Positions 13,771 through 26,129 are shown, counted from the stretch's first letter. The stretch: 64,000 nucleotides of DNA from Hoplostethus atlanticus (GCA_034670405.1 JAXDDX010000010.1:269501-333500); one strand, 5' to 3'. Numbers and translations: made by a program. Notes: a model not told the origin generated them from the sequence alone.

Positions 13771-14254
13771 TGTCAGACTCGGCACAAAAGCATGGACCCA
13801 AATGCACGACTTGAGACGGGGAGATAAAGTACAAGTCCGTTTATTCCAACTAGGTTCGGTACACAGAAAGGCAGTCCGGATCAGGCAAAGGTAGCAGACA
13901 AGGGGCAGGCAAAAATCCAGGTCGAAGAAACAGGCAAACGTCAAAACCAAAACTCACGAGGGAATGCAGGAAACTAAGGAAGGCTGGTACGTTGTCACAG
14001 GGAACAAAGACGAACTGGCAACAGAACAGGGAAACACACAGACTAAATACTAACAGGGAGGGGAGACAATGAGGCACAGGTGCAACACATTTAGGGCGGG
14101 GCAGGTAATCACACAGGTGGGAAGCTTTGGGGAGGAAAGGAAGTAAAGTGACCTGAAACGAGACGACAAGTGAGTAACAAAATAAAACAGGAAACAAGAC
14201 AAAACACAAGAGGAAAACGAAAAGGGAGTTTAACGGGTCCGAGCAGGTGTGACA
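13771..14254 (-). mobile_element. Solo LTR with 5-bp target duplication
   Basis: A 484-bp unit begins TGTCAGACTCGG and ends GGTGTGACA, giving TG...CA termini with a 5-bp terminal inverted repeat TGTCA/TGACA. It is flanked on both sides by GTAAT (13766-13770 and 14255-14259). A 5-bp duplication with TG...CA ends is diagnostic of an LTR retroelement insertion; with no internal region it is a solo LTR left by recombination. On the minus strand there is AATAAA followed by a short run to the end, suggesting minus orientation. Gypsy-type is likely but not proven. Confidence 0.82.
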
Positions 14255-14664
14255 GTAATGTTGTTATAATTACAGCCTCTTTGGGTTTAACCTGTTCAAT
14301 ACCTATGAAGAAGAAGCACAGCATGAGATGGCTAGTTCCGTTAAATGCATTCTTCTAGGGGAGGTTTCAACAACATATTTCTTACTTGTTTTACAGGTTG
14401 TAAAACGGACTTACCCCATTTAAATCTGACATCTAACCTAACCCAGTCTCTCACTGAGGCTGGTGATGATATCCAAGGAACACCTCAGTCTTTGAACATG
14501 ATGCTAACAAGGAGACAAAGTGAAGTTGAGCCAGAACACCATCTCAGATTCTAAACAGAGTTATAATAAGTGCATTGTGCAGACTGCCCTTGAGTGTTAC
14601 TCCCACAACACGATACAACACAAGCAATCTCACAAATTCAATAATTTTAAGAGCAGCAGCAGCT

Positions 14665-14707
<43 letters not shown>

Positions 14708-14813
14708 CCATATGCTCTATTGCTGTGGTCCACAGTGCCCTGGATGCCACAAAGCTAATTAAATATACAACAAGCCAAGGGGTTGGCCACCACACATCTG
14801 TCGTCTGGCTGCG

Positions 14814-14847
<34 letters not shown>

Positions 14848-14871
14848 AGTGTGTGTGTGTGTGTGTGTGTG
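14814..14871. repeat. Interrupted (GT)n microsatellite
   Basis: Alternating GT with one CA interruption, about 58 nt. A second array of about 36 nt lies at 14669-14704. Confidence 0.97.
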
Positions 14872-15222
14872 CTCATGGCTGCTTTGTACTTGTATATGTA
14901 TGTATGCATGTGCACTGGCACAAGTATGTATGTGTTTTTTGTGTATGGGAAGTACCTAAACATGTGGGCTTCATACACTTTTCAAAAGCTGGCATCCAAT
15001 CAGCATCTCGGTGCCCAGCTGGTAACCCAGCTGCGATACCATGACCCAGACGTCCATAGGACCACAGAAAAAGCTAGAAGGGCATCCTGTATCTGGTCTA
15101 CTCCCCATGGATAACTTCAGAAGGCACTTACAGGGACATCGAAGGACTTTTTGCTTTTGCCCTCAGGGGCTGCAGCGAGGGAACTGAGATTCATGTGTTA
15201 TTATGGCCTAGAGGTGAGTGTG

Positions 15223-15336
15223 TATGTGTGTTTGTGTGTGTGTGTGTGTGTGTTTGTGAGTGTGTGCATATGTGGAGGTGTGTGTGTGTGTGTGTGTGAG
15301 TGTGTGTGTGTGGCTATATGAGTGTGTCTTTGTGGA

Positions 15337-15369
<33 letters not shown>
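15223..15369. repeat. Compound GT-rich microsatellite
   Basis: About 147 nt of GT dinucleotides broken by TTTG, GAGT and TGGAGG-type interruptions. Confidence 0.95.
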
Positions 15370-15376
<7 letters not shown>

Positions 15377-17218
15377 GCCTGGAGGCTGAGTGAGTGAACT
15401 GTGCCTCTTTGTCCCTTAACACCCTCTCTGCTGTCACCACCGCTGTGCAGCTACACTGTCACACTCACGGTAAACACCCAAGCCCAAATTAGTCTTTTAT
15501 GGCCTAAAATAATAGAGTCACACCATCATGAATGTTTAATATCATTTCCCAGGCTCTTTGCTGACAAAAGCATAATTAAGGCCTGTACACAACGCTCTGG
15601 CATGACCAAATGTGCCATTTTCAGCAAATCCATGAGTGTAGTTTGGGACAAGCCACATCCTCTATTTCTTCCCAACACATGTGCACGTGTCTTGCCATTA
15701 AACATGTTTGAAGGTAACACAAGGTGTCGTGTCCAAAGATAGAGCGCTGTATGTGTTGAACCATACACCCTTCCTAACAGTGAATGAGATTGAAGGACAA
15801 TTCTTGCCTGTGCACTCAGGCAAGCGAGGCTTATGTAGCTCTGTATTGAAGCAACTGATGAGAGTTCGGTCAGGATCGATGATGGAAAATGATAGGACAA
15901 TCGGCTCCATGTCGAAAATGACTTATGACAGTGATAACCAAACACCGTGGGGGGGCCGTGCTCTCTGTGCGACTGCCCCATCACCAGAGGGTTTTTAACA
16001 CAAGCCTACCAATACCATTCTCTACAGAAAGGCATTATCTGCAAAGTTTCCATTTTTTTTTTCGTGTTGTGTTTACCTGCTATTAATTATCTGTTTTTTG
16101 TAGCATTTTTAATGAAAAGTGCTTTAGAAATTAAATGTATTATTATTATTACTATTATTATCATCATTATTATCATTATTGTTGACATGTCAGTACTTCA
16201 AACCTTTTCTGTCTTACTTTCTGGAGGACAATGGGTCAGATCTGTTTTTGACATTATGTCGTTATGTCTGACATTATGTTGATGTGCATCGACTCTGGCT
16301 GGTATTTGATTTCTCGATGTAGTTACGACTCCCAGGCAGGTCTCCAATACGTTTTTATGATTCAAATTACTTATCCTATGTGTACATGTTTTATACCTGG
16401 CACCAGAGTGGGATTATGCATTATGAAACAATACGCTCTCTTCTTCTGTCTCTCTTTCTCTAATGTAATTTTCTTTCTCTAACTTCCTCCTTTCTCCACC
16501 TCCGACTCTCCTCTTCTCTCTCCTTTCTTTTATTTACTACTCTATCACCCCTCTCTCTCTCTCTCTCTCTCTCGCTCTCTCTCTCTCAAACTCCCTAGCT
16601 GGTAGGGGAATCTCTGGCTCTTCCTCTGTAAAGGGCTTAATGCATGATGATGAGACAAATCAAGTTGTCGTTCACTGCTCCCAGAATATAGATCAGATTT
16701 CTGTGATGTTATAGTGGGACATGAATCATTTTGGAAAAGTTGTCTCTTGACTCTCTCTTCTCGTTTCATCTGTCCTCCTCTGTTCATTCTTACAGGCTAA
16801 AGAGTGAGGTTTCAGTGGGGAGGAAGAGAGAGAGAAACCCTTGATTTGTGGGGTTAAAAAAAAGCAAAACACCAGTTATTTTTGTTTTTACTGAAAACAG
16901 AGTGGGGGAAATCACCCTAAATCAATCTTTACTTCTTAGCATTGCATTTTAAACAGAGGCAATGTTCTCGTTATTTCCAAATGTGGGCCTCGTGCATGTT
17001 TTATACCCTCTTTAAGGCGATGTCTATGAGCAGATTGCTGAATAATTGACGAGACGCGAAGCTGGATCAAACGGCAAGTCTGCCTCTGTTTGTGCCTCTC
17101 TGTATGCACAGGCTTTTATTTCTGTGTGTGCGTGAGTGTGTGCATGTGCATGGGGCTGTGTGCGTTCATGTGTGTGGTTCTGTATACGAGGGAAATGTGA
17201 GAGAGAGAGAGAGAGGGC

Positions 17219-17245
17219 GGGGGGGGGGGGGGGGGGGGGGGGGGG
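17219..17245 (+). repeat. Poly-G tract (27 nt) after a GA array
   Basis: A run of 27 G follows (GA)n and GGGC. It could form a G-quadruplex. It is also a place where assemblies and base calls are unreliable. Confidence 0.97.
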
Positions 17246-18226
17246 TCTGTAGTTTGTGTATGATTGTGTATGATTACTGTAGACTGAAATGTGTGCAGAC
17301 TTTACTGTGTGGACTGGAACAGGTCTTGTGAGGGCAGCTGTTATCTATCTCAATGACTACAAACCTAGTGGTGTTTGGGCTTCTCAGCTGCATCATGCAT
17401 CAGTTATTATTGCATCAAAATTCCCAGCACATAACCACCCATGAGAAAACACTGACTTTGTTTTCATTGTCACAAAAACTGGATTTGCCTTCTGATGATT
17501 GAGTGAGTTCTGATGATTGGGTTGCTTTTTATGAATCTATTGAACTGGTGCAACCCGTTGTAACACCACCTCTGGATATTCTCAGTGTACTTGCAAAACG
17601 CTGGTAATACATAGCAGGGGAAAGGAAAATGTGATTGTCAAAAGGATTTATCATTTTGTGATTGAGAGATTTGGGAGTTTTGGCATGTGAGGTGCATACC
17701 TGCATTTGCATTCAATCAGCGGATAGATTCTGTTCTTTTCACAATAAGAGTGTAGGCTGCATACTTTTGATGAGCTTTGGGATATGTCATGATCAATCCA
17801 CTTCTAATTCAGTCTACTCAAAACTGCAAGTCATTTTGTTAATAGAGCATTCCTTCTCAAATTCTTCTTAACGTGATACTTCATTGATTCCTGTAGCGCA
17901 ATTTTGTTTTTGCTAGCCCTTCTCCACAGGGAGGGCAGAGCGCAGGGTCAGCTGCAGAACTGCAGCTAGTGGGGATTCAGTGTCTTGCTCAAGGACGCAT
18001 TATTGGCGATACGGAGACTTGAACCCGCATCTTGGGGTTTAAGGGCCTAATCATGATGCCAAGCTGCTGCAGGTTGGATGGTGTAGGTTGTATGTGACTT
18101 CTCATGCATCATGCACAATGTTTTTATTCTCTTTTCAGTCTTCATTCTCCTGTATTGTAACAATAATGGGATGAATGCCATTCATTCAGTTATAGTGCTT
18201 ACTGTGTTCTCTACTGGAGAGAATAT

Positions 18227-18602
18227 TATGGTTCTATATGGTTCAATACATATATATGGTTCTATATGGTTCTATATATGGTTCTATATATATATATATA
18301 TGGTTCTATATGGTTTTATATATGGTTCTATATGGTTCTATGGTTCTATATGGTTCTATATATGGTTCTATATATATATATATATGGTTCTGTATGGTTC
18401 TATATATGGTTCTATATATATATATATATGGTTCTATATATGGTTCTATATATATATATATGGTTCTATATATGGTTCTATATGGTTCTATATGGTTCAA
18501 TATATATATATGGTTCTATATGGTTCTATATATGGTTCTATATATATATATATGGTTCTGTATGGTTCTATATATGGTTCAATATATATATATGGTTCTA
18601 TC
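18227..18602 (+). repeat. TATATGGTTC minisatellite
   Basis: About 375 bp built from TGGTTC separated by (TA)n spacers of varying length, the commonest unit being TATATGGTTC. Because the units contain no stop codons in any forward frame, spurious open frames rich in Ile-Tyr-Gly-Ser and Trp-Phe-Tyr run right through it. These should not be called genes. Confidence 0.97.
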
Positions 18603-18681
18603 TGTCATAGGTACCAAACATAGATGTCCTCCCACTCTCTCAAACACTCAACCAACTGTTTTCTATCTCACCTACCCCCAC

Positions 18682-18717
<36 letters not shown>

Positions 18718-19774
18718 CATCCCCACACACGCACCACACCCTCTCCTCCACTGCACCGCTCACACTCAATTGAACCTGTCATCTCCTCTTTGGTCCCCTA
18801 ATGGCCGTCTGCTCCTAGAAAGCTATTAGAGTACAGGACGTGTTATCGGAAATCAAAGAGGATTTGGAATCCAGGACGGCACCAAGCAGAGGTCAACGTG
18901 TTACACAAACACACATGGTCAACCCTGACCGCTAGGATGGATGGATTCTGAATGAATCTCTGTTTCCATCTTAGGGTATGGCTACACTGGTCAACGGGAT
19001 TTCTGAGATGTGATCATGAAGAACTTGAACTTGTATAATTGCTTAGGGCTAATGTGAGTGACCATTACTCATCTTTGTTTTGATCTATCTTTGGTGAAGC
19101 TAGTAACAGACTAGCTATGCCAGTATAGCAACCAGAAATAGATCAGATTGTCTTGCTACGGTAAGTTAGCTATCTGACATTAAATTTCAATATTTCCTCA
19201 GTATTGTCACACTATGCAGGGCCAAAAGTGTGAAAAGTGAAAAGCATAAATGTTAAGAAAGTAAGAAAGTGTTTGTGTCATTTAACATTGATATTATCGT
19301 TGTGGTGAAAAATAACCTTCAACTGTAGCATTTAGTGGCCTAATTGACAGTCTGCCGCTATCCTCATATCCATCATAGCTACTGGCCATCAACTGAATTC
19401 CTCAAATCCCGGAAGAAATTAAGGTTTGGAAATGGTATGGAATTTTGAAATAGAAAATATATAGCGACCCTATACCTTCCTCACTTTTCTCTACATCTCT
19501 CCCCTCTGGGCATCTTCACATGAAATGACTTGAAGCTCTCCATGTGCAATGCAACATCGCATTTCAGGGAACAGGATGTGATAATGTGTATCGGTTAGGT
19601 GGAGGGATGGGCTCTACATCAAAGGACCAAAAGTATTATGACATGAGAATAAAACATTTAACCTTCAATCCATTAATCCCTTAATGAATTAATCAATTCA
19701 GATCTTACATCAGGGATCAGCAAGAGATGGAGAAAGAAATATGGAGGGGAGTGGGCGTGAGGGGCAGTGCTGCG

Positions 19775-19820
<46 letters not shown>

Positions 19821-20416
19821 AATTTGCATTGACATTGCACTGAAATTATCATTCTTACTTTTATTTATTTTTTTATTTATGTTGTATCTTTCTTTATGTT
19901 TCACGAAAGAAAAACACTTGTGAATGTATTTTTTGATTTAAATGGTGAGGGGCCCCGAGTGCTGGGGGCCCGTGCCCCAGTAGTGCTTTAAGTCTAGCAA
20001 TGCTCGAGGGCTTGACTTGCCAGATATTGTGCCCTGGCATGATCGGATGATGCAATTTGCATAATTGCATCTCTCTTGAGTAGATTTTCAAGTGCAAATC
20101 ATAATTGTAAAGCCTGACCAAAAATGTACCCTGTGTAAACGTTTGGGGAATACATGTCAGGAGAATGCATCTCAAGTGCCTGTCAGATATCTTGCGTCCC
20201 TAGTGTGCACATCCCCCGTCTCTGTTTAAAATGCTGTACATTCATTTTAGACAAAAATCACCACTTGAAGTTCATCAGTCAACATCTGAAATTATAGAGA
20301 GCCTGATCTGGAAAAGTGTTATTTTGTCAACCAAGGGCTCAAAGTGCCAGTGATCTGTTGCTATTAATCATTTTGGAAAGGTAAGCAATAGATAGATAGA
20401 TAGATAGATAGATAGG

Positions 20417-20451
<35 letters not shown>

Positions 20452-20750
20452 TCTAGGCAGGACTTCCACAGTTTAGGGGCCCCTGATGGCAAAAGCACAA
20501 TTGCCTTTAGTCTTGAGTCTAGACAGATGAACAGTCAACAGTCACATTTTTTTGAAAAACAGCTTTAAAATGCTCACTTCTGGTGACATTTGAGAGAAAA
20601 TGTCAAGTTGATCCTTAACGGCCTGTACAGTATTTACTGTTCAGCCCTCCATGTACTATGGGATGAAATCAAATTCTTCTTCATGGATGAAAAGTGGGCA
20701 GGCTGCTCTTTTTGGTCCTGCTTCCAATACACACAATATGAGCATGTAGA
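18603..20750. other. No exon seen: intron or flank
   Basis: A (CA)n array at about 18682-18714, a (GT)n array at about 19779-19820, and a (GATA)n array at about 20390-20450 are present. The remainder is complex AT-rich sequence without recognisable genes. Confidence 0.6.
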
Positions 20751-21272
20751 ACAGTACTTTAAAGCCCCAGGAAACTTGGCTTGAAATAGTAAAAATGAAT
20801 ATATGATATCAAAGTTTAGTGTCTAATTAAGCATCCACAAAAATCTGAGTGAAAATAAACTTTCAGAAATATTAGAAAACCTAGTTCAAAAACAGCTCAT
20901 TTAGCTGTTTAGACCATTTCTCAGGACTGTGTAGGCGTGTCAGATCAGGATTTGATTGACATCCTGACACGATTGATAGCTCCGCCCATGTCAAACTGTC
21001 AAGCTGTTGCACCTGTTGGGGGAGGGACAACTGATGTGCATTTTTTAATGATTGGATTAATGAATTCTCTGCGTCATAAATCTCAGAAAATACCACGCCC
21101 AATTCAACCCCACTGTTCTGAACCCCCGACTCATTTGAACTAGGTTTTGTAATATTTCTGAACGTTTATTTTCACTCAGATTTTTGTGGATGCTTAATTA
21201 GACACTAAACTTTGATATCATATATTCATTTTTACTATTTCAAGCCAAGTTTCCTGGGGCTTTAAGTACTGT
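20751..21272. mobile_element. 522-bp element with about 138-bp inverted repeats
   Basis: The left arm, 20751-20888, reads ACAGTACTTTAAAGCCCCAG and onward to AAAACCTAGTTC. The right arm, 21135-21272, is its near-perfect reverse complement, ending GGGGCTTTAAGTACTGT. Only a few mismatches and a one-base indel near the tip separate the arms. The roughly 245-bp interior has no protein-coding capacity. This is the structure of a foldback or MITE-type DNA transposon. Both arm tips contain TTAA, but I could not fix a target duplication, so the superfamily is open. Confidence 0.8.
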
Positions 21273-21506
21273 CAAATAAAACACATTTATAGTTTAAAGT
21301 GCTTTATAATGGCAAACAGTCTTTCAATTAACGACAACAAAAATATTGATGACAGCTCAACTTCAACAACAGAAAGATTTATTCCTGTAAAAGTAACTGC
21401 CTTCTCCCCTTATTTCCCGTAAAATAAAGTATTAAGTGTCTTGTGAAAAGCTACATAAAGCTATAAAAATACAACTAAATTGAATAGAAAACATATTTAA
21501 ATAATA

Positions 21507-22764
21507 ACATTACATTACATTACAGTCATTTAGCAGACGCTTTTATCCAAAGCGACTTACAATAAGTGCATTCAACATAGGTAGGCAAGAAAACTACTAG
21601 TCACCAGAAATCGTAAGTGCATTTCCTTCCTAAACAAGCAACTAAGAGCATAACTAGTGTTAAGGTAAGAGTGCAATAAGTTAGCAACCTACTTTATCTT
21701 AAACAAATGAGACAAATAAGAGAATCAAATAAACAAGAGCTAAGACAAATAAGTGTATCAAATGAACAAGAGCCAATAAACAAGAGCTCAGACACATAAT
21801 TGATGACAAATAGGCAAGGCTAAGAGGAAGGGTCAGGGTAGTGTTTCCTGAAGAGGTGGGTTTTCAGCCTGCGGCGAAAGATGGGCAGCGACTCTGCTGT
21901 CCTGACATCAGTGGGGAGTTCATTCCACCACTGCGGGGCCAGGACAGAGAAGAGCCGTGACCGTGTAGATCGGCCGCAGGGACCTCTGAGCGACGGGGCA
22001 ACCAGTCGCCTCGAGGCAGCAGAGCGAAGTGGTCGGGCGGGGGTGTAAGGCTTGACCATAGCCTGGAGGTAAGAAGGAGCTGTTCCTTTCACTGCCCTAT
22101 AGGCTAGCACCAGGGTCTTGAACTGGATGTGAGCTGCTACAGGGAGCCAGTGTAGAGAACGGAGAAGGGTAGTTGTATGGGAGAACTTGGGGCGGTTGAA
22201 CACCAGACGAGCTGCAGCTTTCTGAACAAGCTCCAGAGGTCTGATGGCAAACGCCGGGGCACCAGCAAGGAGGGAGTTGCAGTAGTCCAGGCGGGAGATG
22301 ACAAGAGCCTGGATGAGCACCTGCACTGCATTGTCAGTGAGGAAGGGGCGAATCCTCCTGATGTTGTAGAGGAGGAATCTGCAGGAGCGTGTCACTGATG
22401 CGATGTTTGCCGAGAACGACAGTTGGTCGTCCAGGGTCACACCCAGATTCCTCGCAGTCCGAGTTGACGTCACCACAGCATTATCAATGGTGATGGCCAG
22501 GTCTCGGTGCGGACAGCCCTTCCCCGGGAGGAACACCAGCTCAGTCTTGTCCAGGTTGAGCTTCAGGTGGTGCATCGACATCCACTCCGAGATGTCTGCC
22601 AGACATGCAGCAATGCGTGCCTCCACTTGTGTGTCAGAGGGGGGAAATGACAGGATCAGCTGGGTGTCATCTGCATAGCAGTGGTAGGAAAAGTCGTGTG
22701 AATGGATAACAGAACCAAGAGATGTTGTGTAGAGGGAAAAGAGGAGAGGACCTAGAACCGAGCC
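21507..22764 (-). mobile_element. 5'-truncated L2/CR1-type LINE, copy 1
   Basis: Minus-strand non-LTR retrotransposon fragment of about 1.26 kb. Its 3' end (low coordinate) carries short ACATT repeats next to the teleost tail CATTTAGCAGACGCTTTTAT (as read on the + strand). It includes the last part of the reverse transcriptase open frame and about 310 bp of 3' UTR. The 5' end is cut within the RT domain, as usual for incomplete reverse transcription. A second copy lies at 37.06 kb. The clade (L2/CR1-like) is inferred from the C-terminal protein motifs and the short-repeat tail. Confidence 0.88.
21820..22764 (-). pseudogene. Reverse transcriptase fragment of LINE copy 1
   Basis: Reading down from 22763 the frame opens with [12 protein letters not shown], then H-C-Y-A-D-D-T-Q-L. 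The Y-A-D-D at 22666-22677 is the catalytic palm motif of reverse transcriptases. Further on are [25 protein letters not shown] and W-W-N-E-L-P, all typical of the C-terminal part of L2/CR1-type RTs, ending at a stop at 21820. The frame is unbroken over about 314 codons, which suggests a young insertion, but endonuclease and most of the RT fingers are missing, so it is dead on its own. Confidence 0.9.
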
Positions 22765-22765
22765 T

Positions 22766-23430
22766 ATAATCCTTATTATTCCTTATTAATCCTTTCTCTT
22801 TCTCTGATCTGTATGTTTATGAATTGTGTAGGTGTATTATATTATAACTGCTGGACTTTTGCATTTTGACTATGACCGTTTCCTGCAGCATGTTGCTTAA
22901 CATCACATATTCCTCTATAGGCCACAGAAAATACCCTGCAGCTGACTGCAGTTCAGCTTGTATTCATTCTCTCACACTGTCAAGCCACGGATATTCAGCT
23001 TCCCATTCACGGTGATATTGTTACAATCCCTTGGATCTGACAGGAGGGCTTGAAGAAGAGGAAGAGGCCATTTTTATATCTCAGTCCGACTCCTGCTGCC
23101 CTCCCGCTCACCACTCTGTAACCTGGCATCAGCCAATGTGGACACACACACACACCATCACACACACCATGAGCAAGCACACTGAGGAGGAGAGGGAGCT
23201 GCTAGCCAGCTCTAGTTTTTGCTGTCAAATTTGCTCTGTAGTCATGTTTTATAATTATTGTTTTGTTATTTGTTCATAATTGTTATTCTCACGTTCATCA
23301 CTCAAGTAGGGAAATACGGAACAAATCACGTTCTGTATTGACTCATGAAGGAACGCAACATCTTGCCCTACATTAAGGAACAATCCTGTAATATATGGCA
23401 CGGGTGTCAACCCGTCTGTGAAGGATTAAA
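22766..23430 (+). repeat. Unclassified interspersed repeat, copy A
   Basis: This block matches 48838-49390 in the opposite orientation. Shared landmarks are GCAGTTCAGCTTGTATTCAT, CCCATTCACGGTGATATTGT, ATCTGACAGGAGG, GGCATCAGCCAATGTGGACA, an internal CA array, ACCATGAGCAAGCACACTGA, and a terminal GGAACGCAACAT followed by a CAACCC-type end. No convincing protein is encoded. It starts where LINE copy 1 ends, so the LINE probably sits in or against it. Confidence 0.8.
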
Positions 23431-24718
23431 ATACATTTTTATTTTTCAATTGTTGGAAACACAGTTACACTACTCTCTTTACTTCATCTTCAAAAGTCAA
23501 GTCAAGTAACACTTAAAGAACACTCTTGGGTTTCTGGCCACTGGGTTTGTGTTGGAGGCTAGACTACCAAGATCCTTTAGAAAAAGGCCAAATAAGACTG
23601 TTTCTGATATGCAGTCATTTAGTTGTAAAATGTCACTTTTTTCAAAAGGTGCCTATCTGCTTTGTTTCATTAATTTGTTCTATGCCATCCATAGATTAAT
23701 TTGTATCATTTCAAAATAAAGATGTAATTTAACAGTATTTGGACTGAACAAGATGCTGCAAGGTGAGCTACACCTGCACGCATTTGTCCAAATTATGTTT
23801 TAAAGGAGAAACAAAATGTTTTGCTGCTAGTGCAACTGTCTGGTGTGGAGGAGGGACGCAACGTCAAACCCTTGAAACAGCTAGAAATTTGGAAATGTAG
23901 ACATACAGTACGGAGATATGGCTAACAATAGCAATGCAGGGGAATTGATCCGGGCAGTGCAAGAAGGCAGGACTTTGGGGAAATCAGAAGCTTCATTAAA
24001 GTTTCATATTGTATTTCTGTTCACTTGCAGTTTCATCTTGTGTCTCTATTTACTCAAGGCCCCAAACTGAGTAAATTTAGACTCACCCTGGGAGTCTGGC
24101 TTATGAAAACCTATCAGCACACTCGTCATATGGAAACACTATTGTGACTGTATTGTTGTGAGCGCGTTGTCATTGTCACATCCATTGCCTCAGTAAAGGG
24201 ATTTTGAAAGTAAGGAATGCAAAGACCTTAAACTAAGAGACTGCTTCTGGTCCGGCAATGTTGAGGGTGAGTTATTAGTGGATGGTTATTGGTCCACAGA
24301 GGGGTGATTTTGAGCTTATATGTTTTTTAATTGTAAAAACATTCACACACTGGCAGTAACTGTTGCCACTAGGGGGTTGGATGGAAGGAACACAGGCAGA
24401 GGCGCTGGGACAGAGACAGACAGTAACTTAAAGAACACCAGCCCCTGGGCTAGTACACACATCTCAAAATCAACAGTTTTCTAGACTTTTCAGTCTCTTC
24501 TTCTTTCTGCCGTTTCGGGCAGCGGTCAGGCTTGCTCTGTCTCCTGTCTGTCAGCGTGTCGGTGTCTGTCCCGACCCAGCGTCACTGTGAGACATTTAAA
24601 CACAAGGTTAGTAGGTGTAACAGAGGCTGACTGCTAATCAGCGTTAAGTCTCACAGGGGCGTCTGAGCAACTGCCCCTTCTCTCCACCTTCAGCTGCAGC
24701 CTTACCCACACCCCGCTG

Positions 24719-24758
<40 letters not shown>

Positions 24759-26096
24759 TAGGTCTAGTATGGGTACAATACGTGAGTGGGTCACTATGGA
24801 AAAAATGTGTGCACCTGAGTGACTGGACAGTATCTGTACATTCATGGCTACTGGATGTTTTTGTGAGAATCTGCATGTATCTGCTTCTGTCTGTGTCAAT
24901 CTCTCACTCAGAATTACAGCAGATAGTCACACACACACACACACACACACACACATGCACACACGCACACCTGGGAGAACCATGACTGTGGAGGCTGCCT
25001 TTGATGGCTGCCCAGTTTCAAGGGCCTGTTGCTGTCATAGTCTGACAGACAGACTGGAGGTACTTCACTTGAGCTCAGCTGTCTGGTTTCCTGCTGGGCC
25101 TTTTGTTCCAAGCTGTGGGCTGTCTTTTTTTATGAAGGAGAGTTTTCACTGGGGGATAAAAGGAACGTATTCAGGTGGATGCCTCAGAGTGCCCTGAGTT
25201 GAATAATGGGAAATAATAGCCAACAATAGTTTTCTATGGCATCCAAGTAAGATACAAAACCAGCTTACCGGTTGGTAGCAGCTTGGTCATTTCAGAGAAG
25301 TGATATGGAATTGGTGGACTATGGAAAAGGTACTTTTTATATTGAGAATGTTTACAATTTTCAATTCAATTTCTACAAATAACTGAGAATCATGACTATT
25401 GTGCAGATTCTGTGCTACTTTACAACCTTCCAAAAAGAATAGGTGGAGAATTCACAATAGACGCTTCCCATAGAATAGAAAATGCGTGATCAAGACTGGA
25501 AACAGTACAGCTTATCATCTTAAGCAGCCCACTGGCTAAGATCACCACCTGTATTCTGCCACCATGATAGCATAACACTTCGACTGGGACATTCTCTCTC
25601 TTCATCCTTTTATTTCAGAGGTTTTCAAACCTTTCCTCTGTCCGTTTCTACCTGAACACCAATTTTGTCTGCTTCTCTACTAGCCAGCTACAGTATATTG
25701 AGCCTTCCCTACTTGTATGGAATGCTATGGCAACATACAGGGTCAACTACACAATTAGAAATGTGCAGTTGAAATCCTTCAAAAAAACAAATCTAAACTT
25801 TCTGCTTGTCCAGAATAATTTGGGGACGCCAGAAATTGAATGGAACATCTGCAAAGTGCCCACTTGATAGCTTCAATGACATAAACACTGAGTCATCCCC
25901 TCTTCCCCTCTTCTGACAACACAGCTAGGTTCCTCCACCGAGTTTAATAGCACAAAATAATAGTTATATCACATCCTGAGGATTGGTAGATCTTTCCATG
26001 ACTCACCTTTAATTCAACAGTTCAGTTCAAAAATACTGCTCTGTCCTAGTTTGTTGGTGGCGTCACTTCTCCATGTGAAATCACAGTAGTTCAAGC

Positions 26097-26129
<33 letters not shown>

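Larger units (their letters stand above)
14260..18226. other. No exon seen: dense GT/CT arrays and simple repeats
   Basis: GT arrays lie at 14669-14704, 14814-14871 and, compound, at 15223-15369. An (ATT)n-like tract at about 16140-16180 follows a LINE-like AAAAGTGCTTTAGAAATTAA. A CT-rich run lies at about 16548-16587 and a 27-nt G run at 17219-17245. A repeat relic at about 17905-18075 contains AGTGTCTTGCTCAAGGAC and GACTTGAACCCGCATCTTGG, phrases typical of fish SINE/LINE-related repeats. No host coding sequence was recognised. Confidence 0.55.

Noticed and set aside
14544..15114. Cys-Val or Thr-His-rich open frames near 14.5-15.1 kb
   Set aside because: They are translations of GT/CA microsatellites, with no domain or splice evidence.
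18111..18801. Open frames of up to 187 codons over 18.1-18.8 kb
   Set aside because: They exist in all forward frames because the TATATGGTTC units lack stop codons; composition is purely repeat-derived.
22177..22678. Plus-strand frames over LINE copy 1
   Set aside because: They are antisense shadows of the minus-strand reverse transcriptase.
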